Positions 1-8,353 of a stretch of DNA of 15,718 nt are shown here, in pieces. How positions within the stretch are numbered: the stretch's first letter is position 1; every line of letters begins with the position of its first letter. The notes under the pieces are model-generated. The model did no database searches. It was not told the origin of the DNA and worked only from the letters and a program-made list of their open reading frames with translations. Location of the stretch: NCBI GenBank assembly GCA_027009095.1, contig JALVDG010000054.1:1-15718 (forward strand). Reading direction: 5' to 3'. Made by a program: the position numbers and the translations under genes. The stretch is from Thiotrichaceae bacterium. GTDB taxonomy: Bacteria > Pseudomonadota > Gammaproteobacteria > Thiotrichales > Thiotrichaceae.

Positions 1-1
1 C

Positions 2-313
2 TCCTCCGTTTTTATCTTTGCCCATTTCTTTATCACGGGAGATATAAGTCATTTGATGGTAAGTACCGAGGTGTATGTGATAATTGCGATTATCGCCGTT
101 CCCTGTACTGTGATTCCTAGTTTTATGATCAGTGAAGCAATTGCCAGAATCGGCCCTGCTAAAACGAGTATCAGCAATAGTAGTGGACCAATGGTGACAT
201 TAATTGCTGCAGTGAGTATTTTAGGTGAGCCATTTTCATTTATTTACCTATTGGGCATGGGATTCATTATCTTGGGTATTTATCTATTATCGAAACAAGA
301 CAAAACAGCGTAA
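2..313 (+). CDS. EamA/DMT-family permease, C-terminal part (5' truncated by window edge)
   Basis: About 103 codons are open from the first bases of the window to a TAA at 311-313. There is an internal ATG at 53, but the frame is open upstream and reads as hydrophobic protein (SSVFIFAHFFITGDISHLM), so I treat it as the tail of a longer gene rather than a start at 53. The text has three to four hydrophobic segments. It carries the sequence IGPAKTSISNSSGPMVTLIAAV followed by a Gly-Glu-Pro step and a last helix ending in LLSKQ, which is the usual C-terminal half of EamA (DUF6) drug/metabolite transporters of the inner membrane. The substrate cannot be read from this fragment. It lies 32 nt upstream of a small lipoprotein gene on the same strand, so co-transcription is possible. 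Confidence 0.8.
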   Translation, partial: SSVFIFAHFFITGDISHLMVSTEVYVIIAIIAVPCTVIPSFMISEAIARIGPAKTSISNSSGPMVTLIAAVSILGEPFSFIYLLGMGFIILGIYLLSKQDKTA

Positions 314-345
314 AATACATCAACGAAAAAAACAGGCACTATAAA

Positions 346-522
346 ATGAATCAATTTATTAAAATTTTAGCATTTATCAGCATATTTTCCCTAACGGCAT
401 GTAGTGGCTATAAAAAGCCACTGCCAGACTCTGGAGTAACGGCAAAAGAGGTGGCATCTGAGTCTTATGATACCTTTAAGAATTCTTTACAAGAGCTAAA
501 ATCAGCCTTCTTTCCTGAATGA
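346..522 (+). CDS. Small 58-aa lipoprotein, LptM/YifL-like N-terminus
   Basis: An ATG at 346 opens 58 codons ending in TGA at 520-522. Residues 1-18 are a lipoprotein signal: charged start, hydrophobic core, then lipobox L-T-A-C with Cys19 as the lipidation site. Ser at +2 predicts sorting to the outer membrane. The residues after the Cys (SGYKKPLP) resemble the short C-G-x-K-G-P-L motif of LptM/YifL, the small lipoprotein that assists LptD maturation, but the match is partial and the remaining about 35 residues are hydrophilic and unfamiliar. The ribosome site is weak (AGG about 9 nt before ATG). It sits between the permease tail and the ABC-2 genes, all on the plus strand. The lipoprotein call is good; any LptM-related role is inference. 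Confidence 0.72.
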   Translation: MNQFIKILAFISIFSLTACSGYKKPLPDSGVTAKEVASESYDTFKNSLQELKSAFFPE

Positions 523-559
523 AGTCTTTACACCTTGATAGCTATTTAAGTTGGTTTCT

Positions 560-1486
560 ATGAAAAATATCATATCAATAAAAAATCTCTGCAAAACCTA
601 TAACACCGGGCATGAAGCGTTAAAAAATATCAATTTAGACATCAAAGAAGGCGAGATACTGGCATTACTAGGACCAAATGGCGCGGGAAAAACAACCTTA
701 ATATCAACAATTTGTGGATTGGTTTCACCTTCTTCAGGAAAAATCACCGTAGATGGTTTTGATATTATTAAAAACTACCGAGAAACGCGCTCGCGCATTG
801 GTTTAGTGCCTCAAGAATTAAGCATCGCGGCGTTTGATAAAGTCTTTGAGACACTTAGTTTTAGCCGTGGTCTCTTTGGTAAAAAGCCAAATAAAGGCTA
901 TATCGAACAACTTCTAAAAGACCTTTCACTCTTTGATAAAAAAGACAATGAGCTAAGAGCTTTATCAGGTGGCATGAAGCGCAGAGTGCTAATCGGCAAA
1001 GCTTTATCGCATGAGCCACGTATTTTATTTTTAGACGAACCAACCGCTGGAGTAGACGTTGAACTACGTAAAGATATGTGGAAAATTATTGACCGTCTAC
1101 GCAAGTCAGGTGTCACCATTATCTTAACCACACACTATATTGAAGAAGCAGAAGAAATTGCTGATAGAGTAGGAGTGATTAGTGGCGGTAAACTCTTGTT
1201 AATCGAAGAGAAAAAAGATCTGATGCAAAAAATGGGACAAAAACAGTTGATTATTGAGCTTAAAAAATCAATATCATCCATCCCTGAGTCATTAACATCA
1301 TATGATTTAAGCTTGTCTAATAATGGACTGTTTCTTAGCTATCGCTACGATACACGCGGTGAACGCACAGGTATCACAACCTTAATGAAAGCAATTAATA
1401 ACTCAGAATTAGAGCTAAAAGACATACAAACAAAACAAAGCTCACTAGAAGATATCTTTGTGAATTTAGTGAAGGAGAGTGCATGA
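560..1486 (+). CDS. ABC-2 type transporter, ATP-binding subunit (YadG-like)
   Basis: From ATG 560 the protein is 308 aa. A TTG at 551 would add three residues; neither start has a good Shine-Dalgarno, so I prefer ATG. All nucleotide-binding motifs are present: Walker [10 protein letters not shown] (38-46), Q-loop Gln85, signature LSGGM (135-139), Walker B ILFLDEP (155-161) and switch His192. The C-terminal about 100 residues form the extra domain typical of ABC-2/CcmA-class ATPases. The gene overlaps the permease by 4 bp (ATGA), implying translational coupling and a two-subunit exporter. The permease resembles E. coli YadH, so this is best matched to YadG. Such exporters are predicted to move lipids, polysaccharides or drugs across the inner membrane; the substrate is unknown. 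Confidence 0.88.
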   Translation: MKNIISIKNLCKTYNTGHEALKNINLDIKEGEILALLGPNGAGKTTLISTICGLVSPSSGKITVDGFDIIKNYRETRSRIGLVPQELSIAAFDKVFETLSFSRGLFGKKPNKGYIEQLLKDLSLFDKKDNELRALSGGMKRRVLIGKALSHEPRILFLDEPTAGVDVELRKDMWKIIDRLRKSGVTIILTTHYIEEAEEIADRVGVISGGKLLLIEEKKDLMQKMGQKQLIIELKKSISSIPESLTSYDLSLSNNGLFLSYRYDTRGERTGITTLMKAINNSELELKDIQTKQSSLEDIFVNLVKESA

Positions 1487-2244
1487 ATATACAAGCAGTA
1501 AAGGTTATTTATCAACACGAAATGATGCGTACATGGAATACCATCTTCCAAAGTATCGCCTCGCCTGTTTTGTCTACCTCACTCTACTTTATCGTGTTTG
1601 GTTCAGCCATTGGCTCACGAATGCAAAGTATTGATGGTGTGCCGTATGGCTCGTTTATCGTACCTGGCTTAGTGATGTTGACGCTATTAACACAAAGTAT
1701 CGCCAATGCCTCATTTGGCATCTTCTTTCCTAAATTTTCAGGAACGATTTATGAGGTAATGTCCGCACCTTTGTCTCATTTTGAGATATTACTAGGCTAT
1801 GTCGGAGCAGCCGCAACAAAATCCTTTATTATCGGTGGTATTATTCTGGCCACATCAGGGTTCTTTGTTGATTTGCAAATACTACATCCTGTCTGGATGA
1901 TATCCTTTTTAATTTTAACCTGTATCTCTTTTAGTTTATTTGGTTTTATTATTGGCTTGTGGGCAGATAATTTTGAAAAATTACAGCTTATTCCCTTATT
2001 AGTCATTACGCCTTTAGTATTTCTAGGGGGAAGCTTCTACTCAGTCGATATGTTGCCTGCATTTTGGCAGAAAGTTACCTTGTTTAACCCAGTTGTATAT
2101 TTAATCAGTGGTTTTCGCTGGAGCTTTTTTGGGATATCAGATGTGAGTGTAGGGATGAGCTTAGCAATGATTTTGCTCTTTTTAGCCATCTGTTTAGCGA
2201 TTGTCGCTTGGATGTTTAAGACAGGGTATCGTTTAAAGAGCTAG
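1483..2244 (+). CDS. ABC-2 type transporter, permease subunit (YadH-like)
   Basis: This 253-aa integral membrane protein has about six hydrophobic segments. Features shared with E. coli YadH as I recall it are [13 protein letters not shown] near residue 33, FIVPGLVML, the amphipathic stretch with [14 protein letters not shown], the [16 protein letters not shown] block, and [12 protein letters not shown] before the last helix. This block order defines the ABC2_membrane family. Its ATG lies inside the end of the upstream ATPase gene (overlap ATGA), so the two are surely one unit. Together they would form a 2+2 exporter in the inner membrane. The nearest downstream hairpin is at 2260-2291. Substrate unknown. 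Confidence 0.88.
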   Translation: MNIQAVKVIYQHEMMRTWNTIFQSIASPVLSTSLYFIVFGSAIGSRMQSIDGVPYGSFIVPGLVMLTLLTQSIANASFGIFFPKFSGTIYEVMSAPLSHFEILLGYVGAAATKSFIIGGIILATSGFFVDLQILHPVWMISFLILTCISFSLFGFIIGLWADNFEKLQLIPLLVITPLVFLGGSFYSVDMLPAFWQKVTLFNPVVYLISGFRWSFFGISDVSVGMSLAMILLFLAICLAIVAWMFKTGYRLKS

Positions 2245-2246
2245 AT

Positions 2247-2291
2247 AAAAAAATATTAGATGTCGGACAAGTTACATACATCATCCGACAT
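2247..2291 (-). terminator. Terminator between convergent genes, best read on the minus strand
   Basis: ATGTCGGA (2260-2267) pairs with TCCGACAT (2284-2291), an 8-bp perfect stem. Read on the minus strand the hairpin is followed within 6 nt by a run of seven T (A7 at 2247-2253 on the plus strand), a credible Rho-independent terminator for yjbQ. On the plus strand the flank is only moderately T-rich, so it would terminate the ABC-2 operon less efficiently. Confidence 0.6.
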
Positions 2292-2351
2292 GATTATTTA
2301 TGCTTTATAACAGCTCTTACACACTCGCTTTTTTAAATATCAGCGAAGCAA

Positions 2352-2771
2352 TTAAACGCCAGTAATTGTGACAGTAATATCTCTTTTAAAAGAACCCATT
2401 CGATGCTCCCATAAAAATACTCCCTGCCATGTACCTAACCCCGAACGGTACTGGCTAACAGGTAGGGTTAATTCTGTTTGTGTAAGTACACTACGCACGT
2501 GCCCTGACATATCATCGATACCTTCAAGTGTATGATAGTACTCAGGATCGCCATCAGGTGCTAAACGGGAGAAAATAGTTTCTAAATCTTTACGCACATC
2601 AGGATCTGCATTTTCGGTAATGATCAAAGAGGCGCTAGTGTGATGAATAAATACATGGCATAAGCCCGTTTTAATCCCACTTTCTGCGATAATTTGTTCA
2701 ATATCATGGGTAATATTGTAGGTACTACGTCCTGATGTTTGTGTACTAAAACGTGTTTGATGTAACTTCAT
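2352..2771 (-). CDS. yjbQ: YjbQ/UPF0047 family protein (secondary thiamine-phosphate synthase family)
   Basis: Starting at the ATG on 2771-2769 the protein is 139 aa, the normal family length (E. coli YjbQ is 138). A longer frame from TTG at 2804 exists, but it adds 11 unconserved residues, so I reject it. Conserved blocks in order are HHTSASL (43-49), the TENADPDVR segment (52-60), EGIDDMSGHVRS (83-94) and GTWQGVFLWEHR (113-124), which provide the His, Asp and Glu residues of the family active site. The family shows weak thiamine-phosphate synthase activity in some members, but its true role is unsettled; it is cytosolic. The gene is single, converges on the ABC-2 permease and diverges from the lipoprotein gene at 2839. 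Confidence 0.9.
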   Translation of the reverse strand: MKLHQTRFSTQTSGRSTYNITHDIEQIIAESGIKTGLCHVFIHHTSASLIITENADPDVRKDLETIFSRLAPDGDPEYYHTLEGIDDMSGHVRSVLTQTELTLPVSQYRSGLGTWQGVFLWEHRMGSFKRDITVTITGV

Positions 2772-2838
2772 GGCTTTAATGTATAATCCTAATAAATGGT
2801 GCAAACTTTAAATCTTAAAAAATAGTATAGGGATAAGT

Positions 2839-3480
2839 GTGGTGGAGCATAAATATAGAGTACTGATAATAGTACTCGCAAGTTTATTGTTTATGAGTGC
2901 ATGCAATATGGGGGCGGGTCATGTACCTAGAGGAATGGAGGTTCTTGCTCCTGTCGCTGCGGTTTCGAATACTATTTCTAAAGCTGCTTATAAACGTAAC
3001 ATTAATAAAATTAAGCATTATCTTGGTAGCAATTATGATGTATTAAAGAGTGAAATCTATCAAGGTGATGGTGCTCATCTTGAACAGTTGATTTTACTTA
3101 TCGAAAGAAATAGGAATAAACTCCCTCTGTTTAAAAACAAACTGCAACAAGAGTACGGTTCACTGTTTAATAATAGTCGTCGTCTTAGCATGCAAATTAG
3201 CACTATTTCTGCACAATTATCACCTGAAAATCAAAGGCAACATATTCCTCCTTATCAAGTGAGGATGAGCTTACTAGATGATATTGATGCAAACTATGAT
3301 GCCTTTAGGATCGCGGTTAAGAATAGGGATACAAGACGTTTGAGCCGTACGGCTGATATATTGTCGGTTTCTCCAGTCAATAGAGAGCCGTTTTATAATC
3401 AGCTTTCTAGTCAATATGATGCTTTGTTTTTAGAACCTGTAGCGGTCAGGATATATCAAATTTTAAAAACTAAACTATAG
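2839..3480 (+). CDS. Putative lipoprotein of unknown function, 213 aa
   Basis: The start is a GTG at 2839 (a second GTG at 2842 is equivalent), preceded by GGGATAA as ribosome site. Residues 1-21 form a hydrophobic signal ending in LLFMSAC, a lipobox with Cys22. The position -3 residue is Met rather than Leu, which is tolerated but not ideal. The mature protein is hydrophilic and mostly helical in look, with a Pro-Arg-Gly segment soon after the Cys and evenly spaced Tyr and Asp residues. I do not recognise a domain. It lies about 100 nt upstream of ispG on the same strand and might share its transcript. Envelope location is likely; function unknown. Confidence 0.72.
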   Translation: MVEHKYRVLIIVLASLLFMSACNMGAGHVPRGMEVLAPVAAVSNTISKAAYKRNINKIKHYLGSNYDVLKSEIYQGDGAHLEQLILLIERNRNKLPLFKNKLQQEYGSLFNNSRRLSMQISTISAQLSPENQRQHIPPYQVRMSLLDDIDANYDAFRIAVKNRDTRRLSRTADILSVSPVNREPFYNQLSSQYDALFLEPVAVRIYQILKTKL

Positions 3481-3584
3481 CCTCTCTGTTAAAATATATT
3501 CATAAATAATTACTATCAAGCATAATCTATTGCTGCTACAGAAATAAGAGAGTAATCACAGTAAATCTAATAAAGGATCACTTT

Positions 3585-4817
3585 ATGTCATTCATTTCTC
3601 GTCATCAAACGGTTTCGGTTCAAGTTGGTCATATTACAGTCGGTGGTGATGCGCCAATTGTCGTTCAGTCAATGACGAATACCGATACAGTCGATGTCGT
3701 GCGTACAGTGCAACAAATATCGGAGTTAGCTAAGGCAGGTTCAGAGCTGGTACGCATTACGGTGAATACCATCGAGGCGGCGGAGGCTGTGCCCGAAATA
3801 CGTCAGCGTTTGGATAAAATGGGGTGTGATGTGCCGATGATTGGTGATTTTCATTTTAACGGTCATAAATTACTAACGGCAGTACCAGAGTGTGCCGCAG
3901 CATTGGCAAAATATCGTATTAACCCTGGAAATGTTGGGCGTGGTAAGCGTCGTGACGAGCAGTTTTCGCAGATGATTGAATTCGCCATTAAATACGATAA
4001 GCCTGTAAGAATAGGGGTGAATTGGGGATCATTAGATCAAGAATTGCTCGCGCGTCATTTAGATGAAAATGCACAGCTTGATGAGCCGAGAGAAATTGCT
4101 GATGTTCAGCACGATGCGCTTATTGAGTCAGCTTTATCCAGTGCGAAAAAAGCAGAAGAGTATGGCTTGGCGCATAATAAAATCATCATCTCTTGTAAAT
4201 TAAGTGGTGTACAAGACTTGATTCGCACCTATCGAGATTTATCAAAACTATGTGATTATCCCTTGCATTTAGGGCTGACAGAAGCAGGTATGGGGAGCAA
4301 AGGAATAGTGTCTTCAACGGCGGCACTATCGGTGTTATTACAAGAAGGTATTGGCGATACGATTCGTATATCGCTCACCCCAGAACCTGGTGCACCACGT
4401 GAGAAAGAAGTTATAGTAGGGCAAGAAATATTGCAAACATTGGGTTTAAGATCGTTTACGCCACAAGTGATTGCCTGCCCAGGTTGTGGACGTACAAGCA
4501 GTGATTATTTCCAGCATTTAGCCGAGGATATTCAGTCGTATCTTCGCAATCAAATGCCAGTATGGAAGAAGCAATATCGTGGTGTTGAAGAAATGTCGGT
4601 AGCGGTAATGGGTTGTGTCGTGAATGGTCCTGGTGAAAGTAAACATGCAAACATTGGTATTAGTCTACCTGGAACAGGCGAGAAGCCTGTTGCACCAGTA
4701 TATGAAGATGGTGTTAAAACCGTGACACTAAAAGGTGATCAAATAGCGGTTGATTTTCAGGCGATTGTTGACGCGTATATTGAGCGAACTTATGCGACTC
4801 ATGCTAAAATATCATAA
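3585..4817 (+). CDS. ispG: 4-hydroxy-3-methylbut-2-en-1-yl diphosphate synthase (flavodoxin), IspG/GcpE
   Basis: The 410-aa enzyme carries out the penultimate step of the MEP isoprenoid pathway, reductive dehydration of MEcPP to HMBPP in the cytosol. The N-terminal TIM-barrel region includes [12 protein letters not shown] and [10 protein letters not shown]. Ligands for the [4Fe-4S] cluster are visible as Cys298 and Cys301 (ACPGCGR), Cys344 (GCVVNGPGE) and Glu351 in the same motif. Spacing between Cys301 and Cys344 is 43 residues, longer than in E. coli (372 aa), and the whole protein matches the about 410-aa form common in beta- and some gammaproteobacteria. The start ATG has a good AAGGA 6-7 nt upstream. 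The gene ends only 40 nt from the convergent glycosyltransferase. Confidence 0.97.
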   Translation: MSFISRHQTVSVQVGHITVGGDAPIVVQSMTNTDTVDVVRTVQQISELAKAGSELVRITVNTIEAAEAVPEIRQRLDKMGCDVPMIGDFHFNGHKLLTAVPECAAALAKYRINPGNVGRGKRRDEQFSQMIEFAIKYDKPVRIGVNWGSLDQELLARHLDENAQLDEPREIADVQHDALIESALSSAKKAEEYGLAHNKIIISCKLSGVQDLIRTYRDLSKLCDYPLHLGLTEAGMGSKGIVSSTAALSVLLQEGIGDTIRISLTPEPGAPREKEVIVGQEILQTLGLRSFTPQVIACPGCGRTSSDYFQHLAEDIQSYLRNQMPVWKKQYRGVEEMSVAVMGCVVNGPGESKHANIGISLPGTGEKPVAPVYEDGVKTVTLKGDQIAVDFQAIVDAYIERTYATHAKIS

Positions 4818-4857
4818 GTCGCAGAAATGTCAGTCTACAGGCTAATTTATTATCCAG

Positions 4858-5910
4858 TTATAAGACCAACCATTGTTTGACAATCTCATCACCTGATAAA
4901 TGTTTGATTGATGATAACGCCTTACTACGCATTTTTTCTTGTAAAGCATCATCAAAATATAATGTATCAATAGCCTCTGTCATTGCTATGGCATTTTCAT
5001 TTTCAACCAATAATCCATTTTCTCCCTGAATGATAATTTCACGCGGTCCCGTCGGACAATCCGTTGCAATAACAGGACATTTTGAGGCGAGAGCTTCCAC
5101 TAAGACCATCGGGAAAGCCTCGGTACGGCTAGATAAGCATAGGAATTTAGCACCTGATAGATAAGGGTAAGGGTTCATCTGTACACCGACCAAATGTACT
5201 TTCTCTTGGAGTTTTAACTGCTTAATCTGCTGCTCTAATGAGGCTCGCATTTCGCCTTCGCCAACAATAATTAAATCACATGTTTGTTGTGTTTTTGATT
5301 GTGCATAGGCTTTTATTAGCAGATCAAAGCGTTTTACTTCATTTAGCCGCCCTAATGCAACAATATAAGCTTTATTATGTTGATAAGGTATTGCGCTTTG
5401 CTTGGCGATAGAGGATAAATCAACAGGATTATAGATGCGTGATACTTGCTTTAAGCCAAAATCTTCTCGAAGAATATCAGCAACATCATCAGATACCGCA
5501 ATGACTTTTTTAGCGCGATGATAGCTTAGACGTAGTAATAGTTTTTCAAAAAAGGATAACAATTTGCGCGGATTGCAATGCACAGAAAGCACCGACTCCT
5601 TGCTTGCCATCGCCGTAGGGAAATTAGCCGTCTCCATAAAACTAAAGATATGATCATACTGTTGTTGCTGAAAATGTTGGCGTAACGTATAAGCTCGTTT
5701 AAACACATTTATTACTTTTCCCAGCAGACTGCTCTTCTCAGGGCAATGTAGATGCACGACTTTTCCAGCAGGCTGGTAGTGAATATTATCATCACCAAAG
5801 ATAATCATATTCACCTCATTATCTTTAGCCAGTGCTTCGGCTAAGTTAACCGCAACACGCTGTCCGCCACCGAGGTCAAGATCGGCAATTACCAGTGCTA
5901 TTTTTTTCAT
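4858..5910 (-). CDS. GT4-type glycosyltransferase (GT-B fold)
   Basis: This 350-aa protein starts with KKIALVIADLDLGGGQRVAVNLA, the Gly-rich loop and first helix of a GT-B N-terminal domain. The middle has VIAVSDDVADIL and YNPVDL, and the C-terminal domain starts VALGRLNEVKRFDLLIKAY, the usual donor-domain entry of family GT4. The E-x7-E motif is present at Glu264 and Glu272 (EAFPMVLVE), followed by CPTGPREII, as in retaining transferases using UDP- or GDP-sugars. No signal or membrane helix is obvious; such enzymes act at the cytoplasmic face on lipid-linked glycans or O-antigen. There are no other glycan genes around, so substrate and pathway are unknown. It is divergent from the Atm1-like gene across 208 nt. 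Confidence 0.9.
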   Translation of the reverse strand: MKKIALVIADLDLGGGQRVAVNLAEALAKDNEVNMIIFGDDNIHYQPAGKVVHLHCPEKSSLLGKVINVFKRAYTLRQHFQQQQYDHIFSFMETANFPTAMASKESVLSVHCNPRKLLSFFEKLLLRLSYHRAKKVIAVSDDVADILREDFGLKQVSRIYNPVDLSSIAKQSAIPYQHNKAYIVALGRLNEVKRFDLLIKAYAQSKTQQTCDLIIVGEGEMRASLEQQIKQLKLQEKVHLVGVQMNPYPYLSGAKFLCLSSRTEAFPMVLVEALASKCPVIATDCPTGPREIIIQGENGLLVENENAIAMTEAIDTLYFDDALQEKMRSKALSSIKHLSGDEIVKQWLVL

Positions 5911-6118
5911 GAGTAAATACTATTGTTTTTATAATTAGATCTATCATCCAATAATCTTGACGTAGAAGTAAATAGAATTACGATAAGACGCTGGTACAGT
6001 GAACGGTAATTACTGCGAATAACTCTCTAGATTAAAAAACAAACAAGTAAATATTAGATTTATTTTGTTTTGCTACTTATGATGCTGGTTTTATATATTT
6101 ATTCGTCGGGGTAATACA

Positions 6119-7900
6119 TTGATACATTTTCGTGATAGCGATGAAGTTCATGAAAACCGTCAAGATTGGCATAATATGAAGCGTGTTTTTGGCTACCTTA
6201 AAGCCTATAAAGGACGTGCTCTATTTGCCCTTGCCTGTCTTATCCTCGCTAAATGGGCGAATGTTGCCATACCTCTAGTATTAAAAGAGATTGTTGATAA
6301 TTTTAGCCACCCTACTACACAAGCTTTAGTGCTGCCTGTTTCTTTATTGCTTGCTTACGGTGCGTTCCGTTTAAGTAGCTCTTTGTTTAGTGAATTGCGC
6401 GATACTGTTTTTGCGCGTGTCCGCTTTCATGCAATGCGACAACTTTCCAACCAAGTATTAGCACATTTACATCAACTCTCCTTACGTTTCCATTTAGAGC
6501 GAAAAACAGGTGCTATCAGCCGTGACTTAGAACGTGGTACACGCTCGGTTGGTTCTATTATGAACTTTATGGTGTTCAGCATTATTCCTGTTGCTGTTGA
6601 GTTTACCCTTGTCGCAATTATTTTATTAAGCCAATACAACATTATTTTTACTCTCATTACCTTTGGCACGATTATCATTTACATCGTCTTCACCTTGATG
6701 GTGACCGAATGGCGCATGGATTACCGTCATGCAATGAATCGCTACGACTCTGAATCAAATACACATGCCTTCGATAGTCTTATTAATTATGAAACCGTCA
6801 AATACTTCACCAATGAGCCTTTAGAGCTTCAGCGTTATGATGACACCCTAAAAAAATGGGAAGATGTCGCCGTTAAAAGCCAAGCCACGATGTCCTTATT
6901 AAACTTTGGGCAGAGTGCCATTATCGGTATTGGTGTGACCATTATTATGTTTTTTGCCGCTCAGGGTGTGATCGATAAAAATATGACGATTGGTGATTTT
7001 GTGATGGTCAATGCTTTTATGTTGCAATTATTTATCCCGCTCAATACCCTAGGGATTATTTATCGACAAATCAAATATACCTTGGCTGATATGGATCTTG
7101 TCTTTAAATTATTGCGTCGCAAACCTGAGATTATCGACCAAGTAAATGCAAAAGATCTGGTGATTAAAAAGGGAGAACTTGAATTTAAGCACGTTGATTT
7201 TGCTTACCAAGCTGAGCGACAAATACTATCTGATATTAATTTTTCCATTCCTGCGGGACACACTGTGGCGGTGGTAGGTCATAGCGGTGCAGGAAAGTCG
7301 ACCCTATCACGTTTGATATTTCGCTTCTATGATGTAAATCAAGGAGAAATTATTATTGATGGTCAGAATATCAAGACAGTAAAACAGCAAAGCTTACGTA
7401 AAGCAATCGGCGTTGTCCCTCAGGATACTGTCTTATTCAACGACAGTATTTATTACAACATTCATTATGGAAACTTGGACGCAAGCAAAGAAGAGGTGAT
7501 TCAGGCAGCAAAGATGGCGCATATCTTTGACTTTATAGAAAACCTTCCAAACGCTTGGGATACTATTGTTGGAGAACGCGGTTTAAAGTTATCGGGCGGT
7601 GAAAAGCAACGTATAGCAATTGCGCGTGCAATTTTAAAGAAACCTGCTATCTTAATTTTTGATGAGGCAACCTCCTCTTTAGACACCGCAACAGAGCAAG
7701 CAATCCAACAAACATTACGCAAAATTTCTGAAACGACCACCACCCTTGTTATCGCACACCGTCTTTCAACAATTATTGATGCGCATATAATACTGGTCAT
7801 TAAAGCGGGACAAATTATTGAAAGAGGTTCACATAAAGAACTACTCAGTAAAAAAGGTGTGTATTGGAATATGTGGGAATTACAGCAAGAATCAGAGTAA
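6119..7900 (+). CDS. Atm1/ABCB7-type half ABC exporter
   Basis: A fused transmembrane (about residues 20-330, six helices) and nucleotide-binding (about 350-590) protein that would work as a homodimer in the inner membrane. The segment NYETVKYFTNEPLELQRYD and the later NTLGIIYRQIKYTLADMDLVF are typical of the Atm1/HMT1 branch, whose members export glutathione-linked compounds or metals, rather than of MsbA. NBD motifs are intact: Walker A GHSGAGKST (387-395), signature LSGGE (491-495), Walker B with Asp515/Glu516 and switch His547. The reading frame begins with TTG at 6119 after GGGGTAA; the first in-frame ATG is at 6176 (residue 20). The intervening residues resemble the short N-terminal tail of homologues, so I keep TTG, but 6176 is possible. 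Confidence 0.9.
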   Translation: MIHFRDSDEVHENRQDWHNMKRVFGYLKAYKGRALFALACLILAKWANVAIPLVLKEIVDNFSHPTTQALVLPVSLLLAYGAFRLSSSLFSELRDTVFARVRFHAMRQLSNQVLAHLHQLSLRFHLERKTGAISRDLERGTRSVGSIMNFMVFSIIPVAVEFTLVAIILLSQYNIIFTLITFGTIIIYIVFTLMVTEWRMDYRHAMNRYDSESNTHAFDSLINYETVKYFTNEPLELQRYDDTLKKWEDVAVKSQATMSLLNFGQSAIIGIGVTIIMFFAAQGVIDKNMTIGDFVMVNAFMLQLFIPLNTLGIIYRQIKYTLADMDLVFKLLRRKPEIIDQVNAKDLVIKKGELEFKHVDFAYQAERQILSDINFSIPAGHTVAVVGHSGAGKSTLSRLIFRFYDVNQGEIIIDGQNIKTVKQQSLRKAIGVVPQDTVLFNDSIYYNIHYGNLDASKEEVIQAAKMAHIFDFIENLPNAWDTIVGERGLKLSGGEKQRIAIARAILKKPAILIFDEATSSLDTATEQAIQQTLRKISETTTTLVIAHRLSTIIDAHIILVIKAGQIIERGSHKELLSKKGVYWNMWELQQESE

Positions 7901-8001
7901 CTGCCTAGACTGTACTCTATTTTGTTCGAGTTCAAGGCAAATGGGCGAAGTTTATCAGTATAAATGAGTACTTTTAACGTAGAAATCGGATAAAATAGAG
8001 T
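7901..8001. repeat. Inverted repeat in the non-coding region after the Atm1-like gene
   Basis: ACTCTATTTT (7914-7923) is the exact reverse complement of AAAATAGAGT (7992-8001), 68 nt apart. The enclosed DNA is not T-rich and has no reading frame. It may be a small repeat unit or simply AT-rich coincidence; a genome search for other copies would decide. The stretch 8002-8110 after it holds nothing I can name. Confidence 0.35.
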
Positions 8002-8111
8002 CCGAGCTGAGTGGTTACGAATCAGAAAGCTAAAAGATAATATATAGACGGAAATAAACAATACATTAAACTTAAAGCAATACGTTAGGTTTAACTTTTA
8101 TGCAATTTATT

Positions 8112-8148
8112 TAAAAAGACTTTTATTAAGTTTTAAACAGTCTTTTTA
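8112..8148 (+). terminator. Probable Rho-independent terminator of the Atm1-like gene
   Basis: TAAAAAGAC (8112-8120) pairs with GTCTTTTTA (8140-8148), a 9-bp stem with a 19-nt loop whose descending arm is itself T-rich. It is the first terminator-like structure on the plus strand after the exporter gene (211 nt downstream). The stem is A/T-heavy, so it is weaker than the one at 8330-8353. Confidence 0.45.
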
Positions 8149-8173
8149 TCTCGAATCAACACCCGTTTAGCCT

Positions 8174-8209
8174 GTCTGACTTTCTATATCAGACCTTAGC
8201 CGTTATCTT
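8174..8209 (+). promoter_or_regulatory. Candidate promoter region with dyad for the GGA-loop RNA
   Basis: A -10-like TATCTT lies at 8204-8209, about 8 nt before the first base of the structured RNA at 8217. No good -35 is visible. Instead the expected -35 zone is covered by a dyad, GTCTGA (8174-8179) and TCAGAC (8189-8194), centred about 33 nt upstream of the assumed start, which would suit a regulator-binding site. The canonical GacA box of pseudomonad rsm genes is not seen. Weak evidence. Confidence 0.25.
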
Positions 8210-8216
8210 AGCTTTT

Positions 8217-8353
8217 ACAGGACGGATGTCCTTTATCACTTAGAAGTGAAATACCTCCTCTGTGATTTAGGGCACGCCAATCAGGGGTAAAGGATTTTTA
8301 CCCACCTATTGACGGAGTAAACTGATTGGGAGCCAAGGATGGCTCATTTTTTT
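8217..8353 (+). ncRNA. Candidate Csr/Rsm-type sponge RNA with GGA in stem-loops
   Basis: About 137 nt of non-coding sequence fold into several compact stems. In order: AGGAC (8219-8223) and GTCCT (8228-8232) close a GGAT tetraloop; CACTT/AAGTG form a small hairpin at 8237-8248; CCAATCAG (8277-8284) pairs with CTGATTGG (8322-8329). Inside that last helix GGGTAAA (8285-8291) and TTTACCC (8297-8303) close the loop GGATT, and a further GGA lies unpaired at 8314-8316. Finally GAGCC/GGCTC (8330-8345) close the loop AAGGAT and are followed by T7, a strong terminator. GGA in loops, preceded by A or AN, is the binding signature of CsrA/RsmA, and CsrB, RsmY and RsmZ are built this way. There is no upstream plus-strand gene within 300 nt, so the terminator needs its own transcript. 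The Csr assignment is inference; the structure is seen. Confidence 0.45.
8330..8353 (+). terminator. Strong Rho-independent terminator
   Basis: A 5-bp GC-rich stem GAGCC (8330-8334) and GGCTC (8341-8345) with the loop AAGGAT is followed by an A and seven T (8347-8353). The T-run overlaps the stop codon of the convergent minus-strand gene. It is directional: the minus strand has no T-run after the hairpin. It ends the GGA-loop RNA candidate. Confidence 0.75.

Noticed and set aside
2772..2804. Upstream TTG start for yjbQ adding 11 residues
   Set aside because: The shorter form has the family length and begins at an ATG; the added residues are not family-like.
8000..8035. tRNA-like words (GAGTGGTTA) suggesting a tRNA-Ser/Leu fragment
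   Set aside because: No acceptor stem, anticodon arm or T-loop could be assembled around it.
7501..8061. 186-codon open frame on the minus strand
   Set aside because: It lies antisense over the ABC exporter nucleotide-binding region; composition is Ser/Ile/Cys-rich with no motif, and the plus-strand gene has all its motifs.
8255..8262. Perfect Shine-Dalgarno-like GAGGAGGT on the minus strand
   Set aside because: No start codon follows at proper spacing and no frame continues from it.
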